Assembly: GCA_030729925.1 (NCBI GenBank)
Contig: JANQWK010000011.1
Location: 1-60,414 of the forward strand
Direction of reading: 5' to 3'
DNA: 60,414 nucleotides
Origin: Saprospiraceae bacterium
Lineage (GTDB): Bacteria > Bacteroidota > Bacteroidia > Chitinophagales > Saprospiraceae
Shown in pieces: positions 52,442 to 60,414 of the stretch; the stretch's first letter is position 1, and every line of letters starts with the position of its first letter. Below the pieces are notes generated by a model that had not been told where the DNA came from, ran no database searches, and worked only from the letters and a program-made list of their open reading frames with translations. The position numbers and the translations under genes were made by a program.

Positions 52442-55400
52442 TTAATCTTTTTCCGCATCGGCGGGCATTAGAGGTAATACGATAAAAAAGGAAGTTCCTT
52501 TGCCGGATTCGGTTTGGAAGTAAATGTCGCCCGACATGGCTTCGATGATGTTTCTGGTCATGGCCAAGCCTAAGCCAGTACCCGAACTTTTGGTGGTAAA
52601 ATAAGGAGCAAATACTTTTTCGCGGGCCTCTTCGGGGATGCCGGCACCATTGTCGCGGATTTCCAGCCGGATTTTATTCCCGACTTCAGTGTTCAGCAAC
52701 ATGGCGACTTCGCCAGCTCTGTCGTCGGGGATTGCCTGAATGGCATTGGTAATCAGATTATTGAGCACTCTCACGAGATGCTCTTTGTCGCCGTAAACCA
52801 TGCAGTCGTTTTCCGGCAAGGACAGGAGGAGGCGAAAATGTTCCGACTGGTTTTTTTCGAACAGGGTAAAGGCTTTTCGCAGGAGTTCGTTGAGGTTTAC
52901 CGCTTGGTTATCGGCTTTGGGCATTTGGGCGAAATTCGAAAATGCGGTGGCAATGCGGGTGAGGCTGTCTATTTGTTCGATGAGGGTGTTGGCGACGCGT
53001 TGGAGTAGTGCTGCTGCCTTTTCGGGATCGGATTGCTGAACCCGGAGCAGGTGCTGGATGCTGAGTTTCATGGGGGTTAGGGGGTTTTTGATTTCATGGG
53101 CTACCTGTCTGGCCATTTCCCGCCAGGCTCCTTCCCGTTCCGATTGCCGGAGTTTGCGGGTGCTTTCTTCGAGTTGCCCGATCATCTGGTTGTATTGCCG
53201 GATGAGATCGCCCAGTTCGTCCCGGGTATCCCATTCGATCGGTTCGTTTGGTCTGCCTATTTGTAGTCCTTGCAGCTTCTCCCCAATTTTGGCGAGGGGT
53301 CTGGTGATGGAGTTGGTGACAAAGATGCCCATAGCGCCCGCTGCGAGTAGCAAAAATACGTAGGTACTCACCAGGGTGCCTATGAGGGTGTAGATATCGC
53401 TTTGCTGTCTGTTGGCACGTGGGGAAACCGCCATTTCTATGTAATGGAGGTCGCGCGAAGGGGTATAAACAGGAGCGAAAGCCGCCTGATAGGGCAGTTC
53501 GCCGATGTTTGTTTCCAATTGCACCCATTCGGCACCTGCTTGCAGGCGTGTCAGTGCCTGTGGCTCCATCAAGGGTGCCTGAATGCCTTCTTTGAAAAGG
53601 TAATCTGCAGTAGTGGCCGTGAGTCTGCCAAGGGGATCAAATACTTGGATGTCCACCTGGTGGATGTCGGCAACGGCGTTGATGGCAGCATTCCAGCTGA
53701 GACTGTCGGCCGAGAGCGGCAGTCGGGTAACCTCATTCCGAAGGGCAGCCAGTATCTCGGTAAAGCGAGCCTGGTTGTTGTTTTGGTTGACAGCCAGCGA
53801 AGTATTTCGGAAAAAAGCAATGGTTACAAAGGCAATGATTACAAAAGAAGCAAGGATGAGAGCCAGTATGGAGGCCTGTATGCGTGTGCGCAGCGAGGGC
53901 TGCAAAAAGCCTTCCGGGTAAAAGCCTTCGGGAACCAGGTGGAGCAAGGGGTCGAGCAGGAGGATGAGAAAGAGACCTCCGAGTGCTCCGGCAAAGAGGA
54001 AGGAAAACAAGGATAGCCATTTTTTCCCACCCCCGTAGGTTTTTCCTATGATCACGATGTGTTGGTCGGCATTTTTGTAGAGGACAGCTTTGTGTTGGTT
54101 GTCGGTCGCGACGGCAAAGGATTCCGGCTCGAGTTGGACGGCCTGGCTGAGGAATGTAGCGGGGAGTGTTCCGCTTTGCAGGACGGTATAGGGGGGGCGG
54201 ATGACCGCGTATTCGAATTTGTCGAGATCGGTAAGTCCTTTGTAGGGGGCCGGAGGGAGCAGTTCCTGATATACCCGGACAGGACGCTTGGGTTTGGGAT
54301 ACAGGGTCAGATAGACCTCGTTGCGGCTATCCGGGTTGCCCGGAGTAGGAAAGATTTTTTTCCAGTAGAAGGCGACACGGGGCTGACCGGGAGGAGGAAG
54401 AAATATATCGGGGCTGTTGGTAGTTTTGCCGGTCGAAAGCGAGAGGGCAAGGTCGGCCGACTGATTTCTGATCAGCGATACTCCAAAAGGCTCATTGAGC
54501 AGGTGTACCTCATAGTTGTAATGAGATAGCAAGTAAGGATCTGCTGAGTAATAGGGATCTATGGCTTTTTGGACCGCTTCCGGTGCAAGGTCAAAAGGAA
54601 GCGGGATGTTGAAGTATTCCAGTATAGAACTGTCTTGCAGGAGTTTGTCCCCCAATTGTTGCAGCCCCTTTTCCGCCAGGGAATCTTCTGCGGCTACCAA
54701 GGTCGTTGCATATCGCTGCCACTGCTGCAGGTCTTTCTCCAGATGAAACCGATAGAGGTAAAATGCCGTAAATCCGGCAAAAAAGGCAAGCCAGATGACG
54801 ATCCAGGTGAGTCCGGATGTTCGGGCTTCGCTAAAAAATTCTAGTAAAGTCAGGTACAACAGCAGGAAGAGCAGCACCGACCAGGCAGCCGATCCTTCAA
54901 ATCCATAAAAAACGAGCGGGGCACTGCAGGCGAGCGCGAGGATTAGGGCGGCTATTTTTTCCCGAAGGGATAACCCCAATGTGCTAAACGTTAACATTAG
55001 CCTGTGGGAAAACAAAAAGAGCGCCAGCAGGAGCATCAGGAGACTGAACAGGGTGAGCAGGCCGGGACCTTGAACGGCGTAGATATTGTCCAGGTCAAGG
55101 TCAAATTGGGGTTCTCCTGCGACGGCTTGCAGCAGCCGACTGAATAGCACCAGCGCGCTGCCAATGGCCAGTAACTGGAGTATGCCGAGGGGCAGCCGAT
55201 ACGGGAACGGTGCCGCTGCGGTCACAGATACCCGAAAATGCCGGTGAAAAAAAGCCAGGAGCCAGAGGGTGAGCAGACTGTCGCATAGCAACCGACCTGC
55301 CTGTTGATAAGGCACTGTCCATAATTTTATCAAAGTCGCCTCCATTCCATAGCGGATCAGCAGAATTGCCAGCACAAACGGAAGGGAAGATACGAAGGGT

Positions 55401-56086
55401 TGTAACTGCAGTTTGGGATGCTTGCTCCAGCGCTGTAAACCTATGAGGAGGGTGAAAAAGCCAATCAGATAGAGCCAGAAAACGATAGTGGCGGTAGCCG
55501 AAACAAGTGGTGCGGAACCTTTTTTAAGGTAAAAAACCACTTTCCCATCCTTATTCCGCACCGGATAGGGGGTAGGCTGGCTAACCGGTACCGCAACAGG
55601 GGCTTGGATACGGCCATCCAATACCAGACTTTCAGACAGGTAAGGACTTGTAAAGGGATATTTTTGGTAGAGGGTTAGGAGTACCATGAGGCGGAGCGAA
55701 TCACCAGATCCCGGAAACGACCTCGAAAAAGCCAGCATTGCACGCTGGTCGGACGCCACAAACACGCCTTGTTGTCCGGCATCCAGACTCAGAAGCTGTG
55801 CAGTGGGCAGGGGTAAATCATTGTTGGTGTAGTAAATGAGCGTATCGCCCCGGAACAATAAGCCCGACAACCACGGATTCTGGTTGGGGAACTCCGGTTT
55901 TTCCACCGAAAAATCCTCCATTAGGGCAGGGACTTCGGCAGCAGTATCCTGGATAGCGGTCTCCATACGGGCAGCCAACCAGGCGTAAGGATCCCGGCTT
56001 TCGGAAAAGTAGGTCAGGAGCCCGGCTGCGCCAAAACTCACAACAATAATTACCGACAATAACAGAGACGGCTTCTTGATCATCAT
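52442..56086 (-). CDS. Large NtrY-like sensor histidine kinase
   Basis: This is a ~1214-residue kinase. An N-terminal membrane helix (~6-25) and an extracytoplasmic stretch precede a cluster of about seven to eight membrane helices (~190-430). A second extracytoplasmic region follows (~445-680), then a membrane pair near 690-755, a sensor-like region, another helix (~885-910), HAMP (NSITRPLAKIGEKLQGL), HisKA with the phospho-acceptor in AHEIKNPLTPMK (His ~997), and an HATPase (NNLITNAIQAI; DNGAGIPEE; TGLGLAMTRNIIE). There is no receiver domain and no adjacent regulator gene. ATG 56086 or 56083 is more likely than the upstream TTG. It is typical of NtrY-like kinases in its C terminus but much longer. 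The ligand is unknown. Confidence 0.88.
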   Translation of the reverse strand: MMIKKPSLLLSVIIVVSFGAAGLLTYFSESRDPYAWLAARMETAIQDTAAEVPALMEDFSVEKPEFPNQNPWLSGLLFRGDTLIYYTNNDLPLPTAQLLSLDAGQQGVFVASDQRAMLAFSRSFPGSGDSLRLMVLLTLYQKYPFTSPYLSESLVLDGRIQAPVAVPVSQPTPYPVRNKDGKVVFYLKKGSAPLVSATATIVFWLYLIGFFTLLIGLQRWSKHPKLQLQPFVSSLPFVLAILLIRYGMEATLIKLWTVPYQQAGRLLCDSLLTLWLLAFFHRHFRVSVTAAAPFPYRLPLGILQLLAIGSALVLFSRLLQAVAGEPQFDLDLDNIYAVQGPGLLTLFSLLMLLLALFLFSHRLMLTFSTLGLSLREKIAALILALACSAPLVFYGFEGSAAWSVLLFLLLYLTLLEFFSEARTSGLTWIVIWLAFFAGFTAFYLYRFHLEKDLQQWQRYATTLVAAEDSLAEKGLQQLGDKLLQDSSILEYFNIPLPFDLAPEAVQKAIDPYYSADPYLLSHYNYEVHLLNEPFGVSLIRNQSADLALSLSTGKTTNSPDIFLPPPGQPRVAFYWKKIFPTPGNPDSRNEVYLTLYPKPKRPVRVYQELLPPAPYKGLTDLDKFEYAVIRPPYTVLQSGTLPATFLSQAVQLEPESFAVATDNQHKAVLYKNADQHIVIIGKTYGGGKKWLSLFSFLFAGALGGLFLILLLDPLLHLVPEGFYPEGFLQPSLRTRIQASILALILASFVIIAFVTIAFFRNTSLAVNQNNNQARFTEILAALRNEVTRLPLSADSLSWNAAINAVADIHQVDIQVFDPLGRLTATTADYLFKEGIQAPLMEPQALTRLQAGAEWVQLETNIGELPYQAAFAPVYTPSRDLHYIEMAVSPRANRQQSDIYTLIGTLVSTYVFLLLAAGAMGIFVTNSITRPLAKIGEKLQGLQIGRPNEPIEWDTRDELGDLIRQYNQMIGQLEESTRKLRQSEREGAWREMARQVAHEIKNPLTPMKLSIQHLLRVQQSDPEKAAALLQRVANTLIEQIDSLTRIATAFSNFAQMPKADNQAVNLNELLRKAFTLFEKNQSEHFRLLLSLPENDCMVYGDKEHLVRVLNNLITNAIQAIPDDRAGEVAMLLNTEVGNKIRLEIRDNGAGIPEEAREKVFAPYFTTKSSGTGLGLAMTRNIIEAMSGDIYFQTESGKGTSFFIVLPLMPADAEKD

Positions 56087-56114
56087 ACCCAAGCTAAAGT
56101 GAGGCTTCTTTTTA

Positions 56115-56122
56115 CAAACTTA
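56115..56122 (-). promoter_or_regulatory. Candidate promoter element of the histidine kinase gene
   Basis: On the minus strand this reads TAAGTTTG (TAnnTTTG), ~29 bp before the start codon. A TTG 23 bp further upstream could be the -33 element. It is divergent from the RNase P RNA. Confidence 0.4.
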
Positions 56123-56196
56123 CTCCAAAAGAACCCAAAAAAAAACAACCTGCTCGGGCAAGGAACTTTTTGTCCTACAATTTTGGTTACTTTACC

Positions 56197-56586
56197 GCTG
56201 TAAAAAACACTATCGCGGCTCCGAAAGGAGATGAGGAAAGTCCGGACAACACAGAGCACCACACCATCTAACGGATGGGCTGCAGTCTGGGAACGGCCTG
56301 CAGACAGCAAGTGTCACAGAAAACAGACTTCCGGCCACAAGCCGGTAAAGGTGAAAACGTGCGGTAAGAGCGCACGCGCTGGTATGGCAACATATCTTCG
56401 GACAAACCTTGTGGGTTGAAATGCCATGTACATTCTGAGTCCCGCTTGCGGGAGCCGGGCTGCTCGTTCGGTGAGCTTGAATCGTCAGAAGGGGTAGGCA
56501 GATAGAGCCATTCAGTGATGAATGGCCTAGATAGATGATAGTATTTCCCTTTTGGGAAAAACAGAATCCGGCTTATTTTTTACAGC
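56197..56586 (+). ncRNA. rnpB: RNase P RNA (class A)
   Basis: This ribozyme trims tRNA 5' leaders. Conserved blocks are GAGGAAAGTCCGGAC near the 5' end, GGTAAGAGCGCAC in the middle, and AGATAGATGATAGT with CAGAATCCGGCTTA at the 3' end. The P1 helix is directly visible: GCTGTAAAAAA (56197-56207) pairs perfectly with TTTTTTACAGC (56576-56586), giving ~390 nt. The P1 right arm ends on the last base of the convergent Fur-family gene's stop codon. No separate terminator was found. Confidence 0.95.
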
Positions 56587-57044
56587 TATTCCAGGGTTTC
56601 GGTAATCGAAATCCTGGATTTTTTTTGCACCAGACACTCCTTACAGGTGCCGGAAAGAATCAGTGTCGCTTCCTCAACCACATACCCATTGAGCAATTCC
56701 GGGATCGCCGGGTTGGGAACATGTTCAAAACACACCGTTTTTCCGCAGGACAAACAATGAAAATGCGCATGGTCGTCCTCGTGCTTGTGCTCGCTGCAAC
56801 TGGCTTCGCAAATCGCATACTTGGGATGGTTGGTTCCGTCCACCGCCTTGTGGATAATCCCTTTGTTCTCAAAGGTCTTCAGGGTGCGGTACAGCGTAAT
56901 GCGATCTATCTTGCTAAAGGCAGCCTCTATATCCGAAAGCGATAAGGCACAGGCGCTGTCAATGAACAAGTTCAGGACTTTTTTCCGGACCTCCGTCTTA
57001 CTCAAACCATTTTCTTCCAGGATCTTAATGCTATTACTTGCCAT
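56586..57044 (-). CDS. Fur-family metalloregulator, probably Zur-like
   Basis: This 152-residue repressor has a winged-helix N-terminal domain (KTEVRKKVLNLFID, ALSLSDIEAAFSKIDRITLY, RTLKTFENKGIIHKAVDG). The dimer domain is rich in metal ligands: CSEHKHEDDHAHFHCLSCGK, then CKECL near the C terminus. The CxxC pairs form a structural zinc site, and the His/Asp-rich loop is probably the sensing site. It could be Fur, Zur or PerR; the adjacent divergent His-rich receptor suggests Zur. Its stop codon coincides with the 3' end of rnpB P1. Confidence 0.88.
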   Translation of the reverse strand: MASNSIKILEENGLSKTEVRKKVLNLFIDSACALSLSDIEAAFSKIDRITLYRTLKTFENKGIIHKAVDGTNHPKYAICEASCSEHKHEDDHAHFHCLSCGKTVCFEHVPNPAIPELLNGYVVEEATLILSGTCKECLVQKKSRISITETLE

Positions 57045-57125
57045 AAATTTCGAAAGGACATTTTTTAGATATCTTCCTCACTAATCTTACCTTAACAAAA
57101 ATTTAAGCTGCTGTTTGGAGTTTTT

Positions 57126-57140
57126 TGCAACAGTATTGCA
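57126..57140. promoter_or_regulatory. Palindrome TGCAA-N5-TTGCA, candidate Fur/Zur-family operator
   Basis: TGCAA CAGTA TTGCA lies between the divergent Fur-family gene (start 57044) and the TonB receptor (start 57195), where an autoregulatory operator would be expected. A related TTGCAAC sequence occurs before the downstream gene (59628-59650). The box is not a recognised consensus; this is inference. Confidence 0.45.
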
Positions 57141-57194
57141 TTATAAAAGAAAAAATTGCTTAAATTTTCATTTTTTTGAGGATACCTGATAATT

Positions 57195-59621
57195 ATGAAC
57201 GCTTACAAATTTACATTTTCCTTGTTGATCCTGCAAATATTCTTGAGCAACTTCTTGGTGGCTCAGGATCCTTCGGGCTGTAAGTATAAGATCGAGGGGA
57301 GGGTATATGACCAGGTGACGCGGGAGCCGCTGGGGTATGTGTCGGTTCAGATTGCCAATACGTCTATGGGGGTAGTTACGGACGAGGATGGGAGGTTTGT
57401 GTTTTTGGGGTTATGTGAAAAGGAATACGATCTGTTGTTTTCCCGGATAGGGTATAAATCGGTGCAGCACCACCACGATTACCATCATCCGGTGATGGAT
57501 ATTTTTATGGCGGAGGAGGTATTTGAGCTGGAGGGGATTACGGTAGAGGGAAAGGCGCTGTCGAAGGGCGAACTGGAGTCGGGTACGGGGGTGAAGTTGT
57601 CGCTGGAGCAGTTGGAGGCTTCAAAAACGGAGTCTTTTGGCGATGTGGTGAGTAGGATTGCGGGGGTGAATACGATCAGTACGGGGCAGAACATAGTGAA
57701 ACCCATGATTCACGGGCTTCACAGCAATCGGATTTTGGTGGTAAACAATGGGGTTCGGCACGAGTTCCAAAACTGGGGCTCGGAGCATGCTCCGGAAATA
57801 GATGCTTCTTTGGCGAGTGAAATCGAGGTGATCAAGGGTGCGGCTACGGTGCGTTTTGGACCGGATGCACTGGGGGGGGTGATTTTGGTGAATCCGCGAA
57901 AGATGGAGCTTTCTACACCCTGGACGGCTTCGTTGGATTTGACCGGCAAATCTAATGGTCAGTCGGGCGAGGCGAGTGCGAGTATCGGGAAGGGGTTTAA
58001 GTCATGGAGTGTGATGGGCGGTGCTTCGGTGGTGCAACAAGGCGATTTACATGCGCCGGACTATTTGCTGACCAACACGGGCAAAGCAGAGCGGAGCGCC
58101 TATGGCAGTGCCCTGGTGCATGTGTTGCCAGAGTTGGATATTGAGTTGTTTTACAGCCATGTAGATCAAACCCTGGGCATTCTAAGTGCTTCGGTATTTG
58201 GCAATTTGAACGACTTGGCCAATGCTATTGAGCGCGATACTCCCCTGATCGTAGATCCTTTTTCTTACAACATTGATGCTCCCCGGCAGGAGGTACGCCA
58301 CGATCTGTTTAAGGCAAATGCCCGCTTCGTCGGGAAAAAACATTCGCTGCTCTTGCAATACGGCCAGCAGTTGAACAGGCGGAAGGAGTTTGGGGTTCGG
58401 AGAGGTACCGCGCCTAATATAGATCTCGAATTGCTGACCCGTTCCGTGGATCTGCAGTATCGGCACCCCCACCTGGGAAAACTTAAAGGGCATATCGGTG
58501 CGCAGTGGCTGCAGCAGGCCAATGATAATCTGCCCGGAACAGGCACAGTACCCTTTATTCCGAATTATGATATGGAAAAGATGGGGGCCTACCTGATTGA
58601 GTCTTTTGAACTGCGGGAAGATCACCTGCTGGAATTTGGGGCGCGCTTTGATGTGATGGAGGCCTCGATTACCGGTCGTGAGCCGGACAATACGATTTAT
58701 CGCAATACAATCCGTTATCAAAATTTCAGCGCTACCCTCGGATATATGGGTAAACTGGGCGAGCATAGTTCTTTCCGGTCTAATATCGGTACAGCCTGGC
58801 GCCCCCCTAATGTGGCGGAGCTTTATCGTTTTGGCCAGCATAGCTTCTTTCTCGAGTACGGACTATGGCGATATACCATTGACGAACGGTTTGATTTTGT
58901 GAGTACCAGTCAGGGTATCCTGGATGAGAGCGACCGCGAGGTTCCTTCAGAGGTCGGCTACAAATGGATCAATACCTTTAATCTGGATAAGTCCGACTTT
59001 AGACTGGAAGCAACGGCATACGTCAATTATATCGAAAATTTTATTTACGCCAAGCCGGGCGGATTGACTAAAACTCCAAGAGGTTTTTTTGTGTATTTTA
59101 TCTATGATCAAACCAATGCTTTGCTTTGGGGATTGGATCTGGCAGCAGATTGGCAACATTCAGCCAAGTGGAATTCCCATCTGAGCGGCAGCTACCTTTG
59201 GTCGAAACAAATAGAGGAAAATGATTTTTTTGCCGGTCAACCACCGGCAAAGGTGTCTTACGAATTGGAGTACAAGCCCACTGTCCCCTTGCTTCGGCAG
59301 ACCTCCCTCCAGCTGGCTACGCATTATACTTTTCGACAATTCCAACACCCCAGGATTTTGTCTGTCCACGAGTTTATCAACGCCTACCAAAACGACCTCG
59401 ATCGCTTCGCCAACGATGCTTCCGATTTCGATATCCTCCCTCCTCCGGATGGTTTTTTCCTGATAGACGCCGCTTTCAAAACCCAATGGAAAAAATTAAA
59501 ACTCCAAGTGCAGGTGAAAAACCTCCTCAATACCCGCTACCGAAGCTATACCGATAGGTTGCGCTACTTCGCCGATGGACTGGGCAGAAATTTGATCGTT
59601 TCTGTTGGATATAGCTTTTGA
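57195..59621 (+). CDS. His-rich TonB-dependent receptor, probable metal receptor
   Basis: This is an 808-residue outer-membrane receptor. It has a signal peptide (LLILQIFLSNFLVAQ), a carboxypeptidase-regulatory-like domain (~30-105) that contains HHHDYHH at 92-98, a plug (~125-250; MIHGLHSNRILVVNNGVRHE and WGSEHAPEID), and a barrel ending GLGRNLIVSVGYSF. The His clusters and the divergent Fur-family regulator suggest uptake of zinc or another metal or its complex. The gene after it encodes a secreted tandem-domain protein of a type often found beside such receptors. The exact substrate is not established. Confidence 0.88.
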   Translation: MNAYKFTFSLLILQIFLSNFLVAQDPSGCKYKIEGRVYDQVTREPLGYVSVQIANTSMGVVTDEDGRFVFLGLCEKEYDLLFSRIGYKSVQHHHDYHHPVMDIFMAEEVFELEGITVEGKALSKGELESGTGVKLSLEQLEASKTESFGDVVSRIAGVNTISTGQNIVKPMIHGLHSNRILVVNNGVRHEFQNWGSEHAPEIDASLASEIEVIKGAATVRFGPDALGGVILVNPRKMELSTPWTASLDLTGKSNGQSGEASASIGKGFKSWSVMGGASVVQQGDLHAPDYLLTNTGKAERSAYGSALVHVLPELDIELFYSHVDQTLGILSASVFGNLNDLANAIERDTPLIVDPFSYNIDAPRQEVRHDLFKANARFVGKKHSLLLQYGQQLNRRKEFGVRRGTAPNIDLELLTRSVDLQYRHPHLGKLKGHIGAQWLQQANDNLPGTGTVPFIPNYDMEKMGAYLIESFELREDHLLEFGARFDVMEASITGREPDNTIYRNTIRYQNFSATLGYMGKLGEHSSFRSNIGTAWRPPNVAELYRFGQHSFFLEYGLWRYTIDERFDFVSTSQGILDESDREVPSEVGYKWINTFNLDKSDFRLEATAYVNYIENFIYAKPGGLTKTPRGFFVYFIYDQTNALLWGLDLAADWQHSAKWNSHLSGSYLWSKQIEENDFFAGQPPAKVSYELEYKPTVPLLRQTSLQLATHYTFRQFQHPRILSVHEFINAYQNDLDRFANDASDFDILPPPDGFFLIDAAFKTQWKKLKLQVQVKNLLNTRYRSYTDRLRYFADGLGRNLIVSVGYSF

Positions 59622-59627
59622 AACATC

Positions 59628-59650
59628 GTTGCGATTTAGTATATTGCAAC
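59628..59650. promoter_or_regulatory. Inverted repeat GTTGCGAT-N7-ATTGCAAC before the terminal gene
   Basis: Arms of 8 bp with one mismatch (59628-59635 and 59643-59650) are separated by 7 bp. The right arm shares ATTGCAACA with the palindrome in front of the receptor gene, so both may be sites for the same Fur-family repressor. Confidence 0.35.
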
Positions 59651-59672
59651 ATTGTTTCACAAAACTATAATT

Positions 59673-60414
59673 ATGAACAGGATAACTACAAATGTTGTGG
59701 GCGGCTTCATGGTGCTTGCCTGGCTGTTGGTTTCGTTTGTACCGCTGCAGGCAGCTTCTCCCTCCAATAATGTTACGGGGATTACCGATGTGGTGCTGAC
59801 TTTTTCTCCGGATAATGGGGGAACGCCGGTGGTAGCAAGGGCACAGGATCCCGACGGGACGGGGAGTGCAGGGCTTCAGGTGTTGGATCCGATCAATTTG
59901 TCGGAAAGTACGTCCTATACCCTGGGCATTAGTGTGCTGAATTCGGTGGCGATGGAAAACCTGACGACTGAAATCCGGGATAAGGGCCTCGAGTACCAGC
60001 TGTTTTTTGGTTTTTCGACCGGATTGTTCCAGTCTCCCCTGGGAGATGGCAATATTACAAACAGCGCTGCTTCGATCGGGTATGCCGATGTGGATTCCCT
60101 GGGAAGGCCAATCGGGTTGATTACCCAGTGGTCATCGGCCTGCGTGGAGGGAAATGTTTCCGGTTCTTTTCGGGTGGTTCTGAAGCACCAGCCCGGGTTA
60201 AAGTCAAGTTCTTCTACAGTGGAGACCGGAACGACAGATTTTGATTTGACTTTCTCTCTGAATGTGGCAGAAGACCCCAATGCGCCCCCCTGTGAGAACG
60301 AAGAGGAAGTGATAGACCGTGTGACGCTGACGTTTACGCCCGTTGGAGGTGGCACGCCTGTGGTTGCAGTGGCATCTGACCCGGATGGCCCCGGTCCGTT
60401 GGACTTGACGGTAG
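59673..60414 (+). CDS. Secreted tandem-domain protein, 3'-truncated by the window edge
   Basis: The frame is open for 247 codons from ATG 59673 to the window end with no stop. A signal peptide (~1-27, FMVLAWLLVSFVPLQA) is followed by a ~170-residue domain and the beginning of a second copy: ITDVVLTFSPDNGGTPVVAR matches IDRVTLTFTPVGGGTPVVAV, and both continue with DPDG. The domain resembles a family annotated in Flavobacteriia as type 1 periplasmic binding fold superfamily protein, often placed after metal-type TonB receptors, but its function is unknown. Relatives carry His in the E-x-x-x-x-Q-F-F-like strand; here that place reads EYQLFFGFS and lacks His. It starts 51 bp after the receptor, so co-expression is likely. 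Confidence 0.8.
   Translation, partial: MNRITTNVVGGFMVLAWLLVSFVPLQAASPSNNVTGITDVVLTFSPDNGGTPVVARAQDPDGTGSAGLQVLDPINLSESTSYTLGISVLNSVAMENLTTEIRDKGLEYQLFFGFSTGLFQSPLGDGNITNSAASIGYADVDSLGRPIGLITQWSSACVEGNVSGSFRVVLKHQPGLKSSSSTVETGTTDFDLTFSLNVAEDPNAPPCENEEEVIDRVTLTFTPVGGGTPVVAVASDPDGPGPLDLTV

Overview
The window is chromosomal DNA from a member of the Bacteroidota, most likely the Saprospiria (Lewinella/Haliscomenobacter/Saprospira-like). Several things point there: two large exported proteins with type IX secretion (T9SS) sorting domains, one of type A and one of type B; three outer-membrane TonB-dependent receptors, each with a carboxypeptidase-regulatory-like N-terminal domain; the Bacteroidota promoter form TTTG-N19-TAnnTTTG in front of rpsL; A-rich leaders with few Shine-Dalgarno sequences; a str operon without tuf; and a crtD-cruF-crtZ set of the kind used for saproxanthin/myxol-type carotenoids.

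Layout. 1-4.2 kb is accessory DNA. A TIR protein ends in a small helical domain that is also found at the N terminus of the next gene, a membrane protein. These converge on an AT-rich two-gene operon encoding an AlbA_2/HATPase protein and a ParA-type ATPase. 4.4-12.3 kb holds two divergent surface proteins: a 14-repeat, 1701-residue T9SS protein and a choice-anchored-L/SprB-repeat/gliding-motility-C-terminal protein. 12.3-24.9 kb is mixed metabolism and envelope: a DUF819 membrane protein, an aldose-1-epimerase-like protein, two TonB receptors, a YfiT/DinB protein, an S9 peptidase, an unknown membrane protein and an acyl-ACP thioesterase.

25.0-44.2 kb is the core translation cluster in canonical order: rpsL-rpsG-fusA, a terminator, then rpsJ-rplC-D-W-B-rpsS-rplV-rpsC-rplP-rpmC-rpsQ-rplN-X-E-rpsN-H-rplF-R-rpsE-rpmD-rplO-secY-map-infA-rpmJ-rpsM-K-D-rpoA-rplQ, closed by a strong terminator. 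rpmJ (38 codons) is included. The rpsL and rplP leaders share an identical 17-nt block just after a TACCTTTG promoter element.

44.3-49.4 kb carries a cyclase-family hydrolase, carA, eno, an FtsB-like gene, sucD and a small tail-anchored unknown. 49.7-52.4 kb (minus strand) is the late carotenoid cluster. 52.4-56.1 kb is a 1214-residue NtrY-like histidine kinase. 56.2-56.6 kb is the RNase P RNA, whose P1 helix can be read directly. 56.6 kb to the end looks like a metal-homeostasis group: a Fur/Zur-family repressor, a divergent His-rich TonB receptor, and a secreted tandem-domain protein that runs off the right edge.

Candidates for something undescribed are the TIR/shared-domain membrane-protein pair, the ParA-AlbA_2 operon, the shared T7-tract leader of two ribosomal transcription units, and a perfect 14-bp inverted repeat abutting the start codon of the YfiT-like gene. 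All functional statements come from reading the sequence and recalling families; no searches were run.
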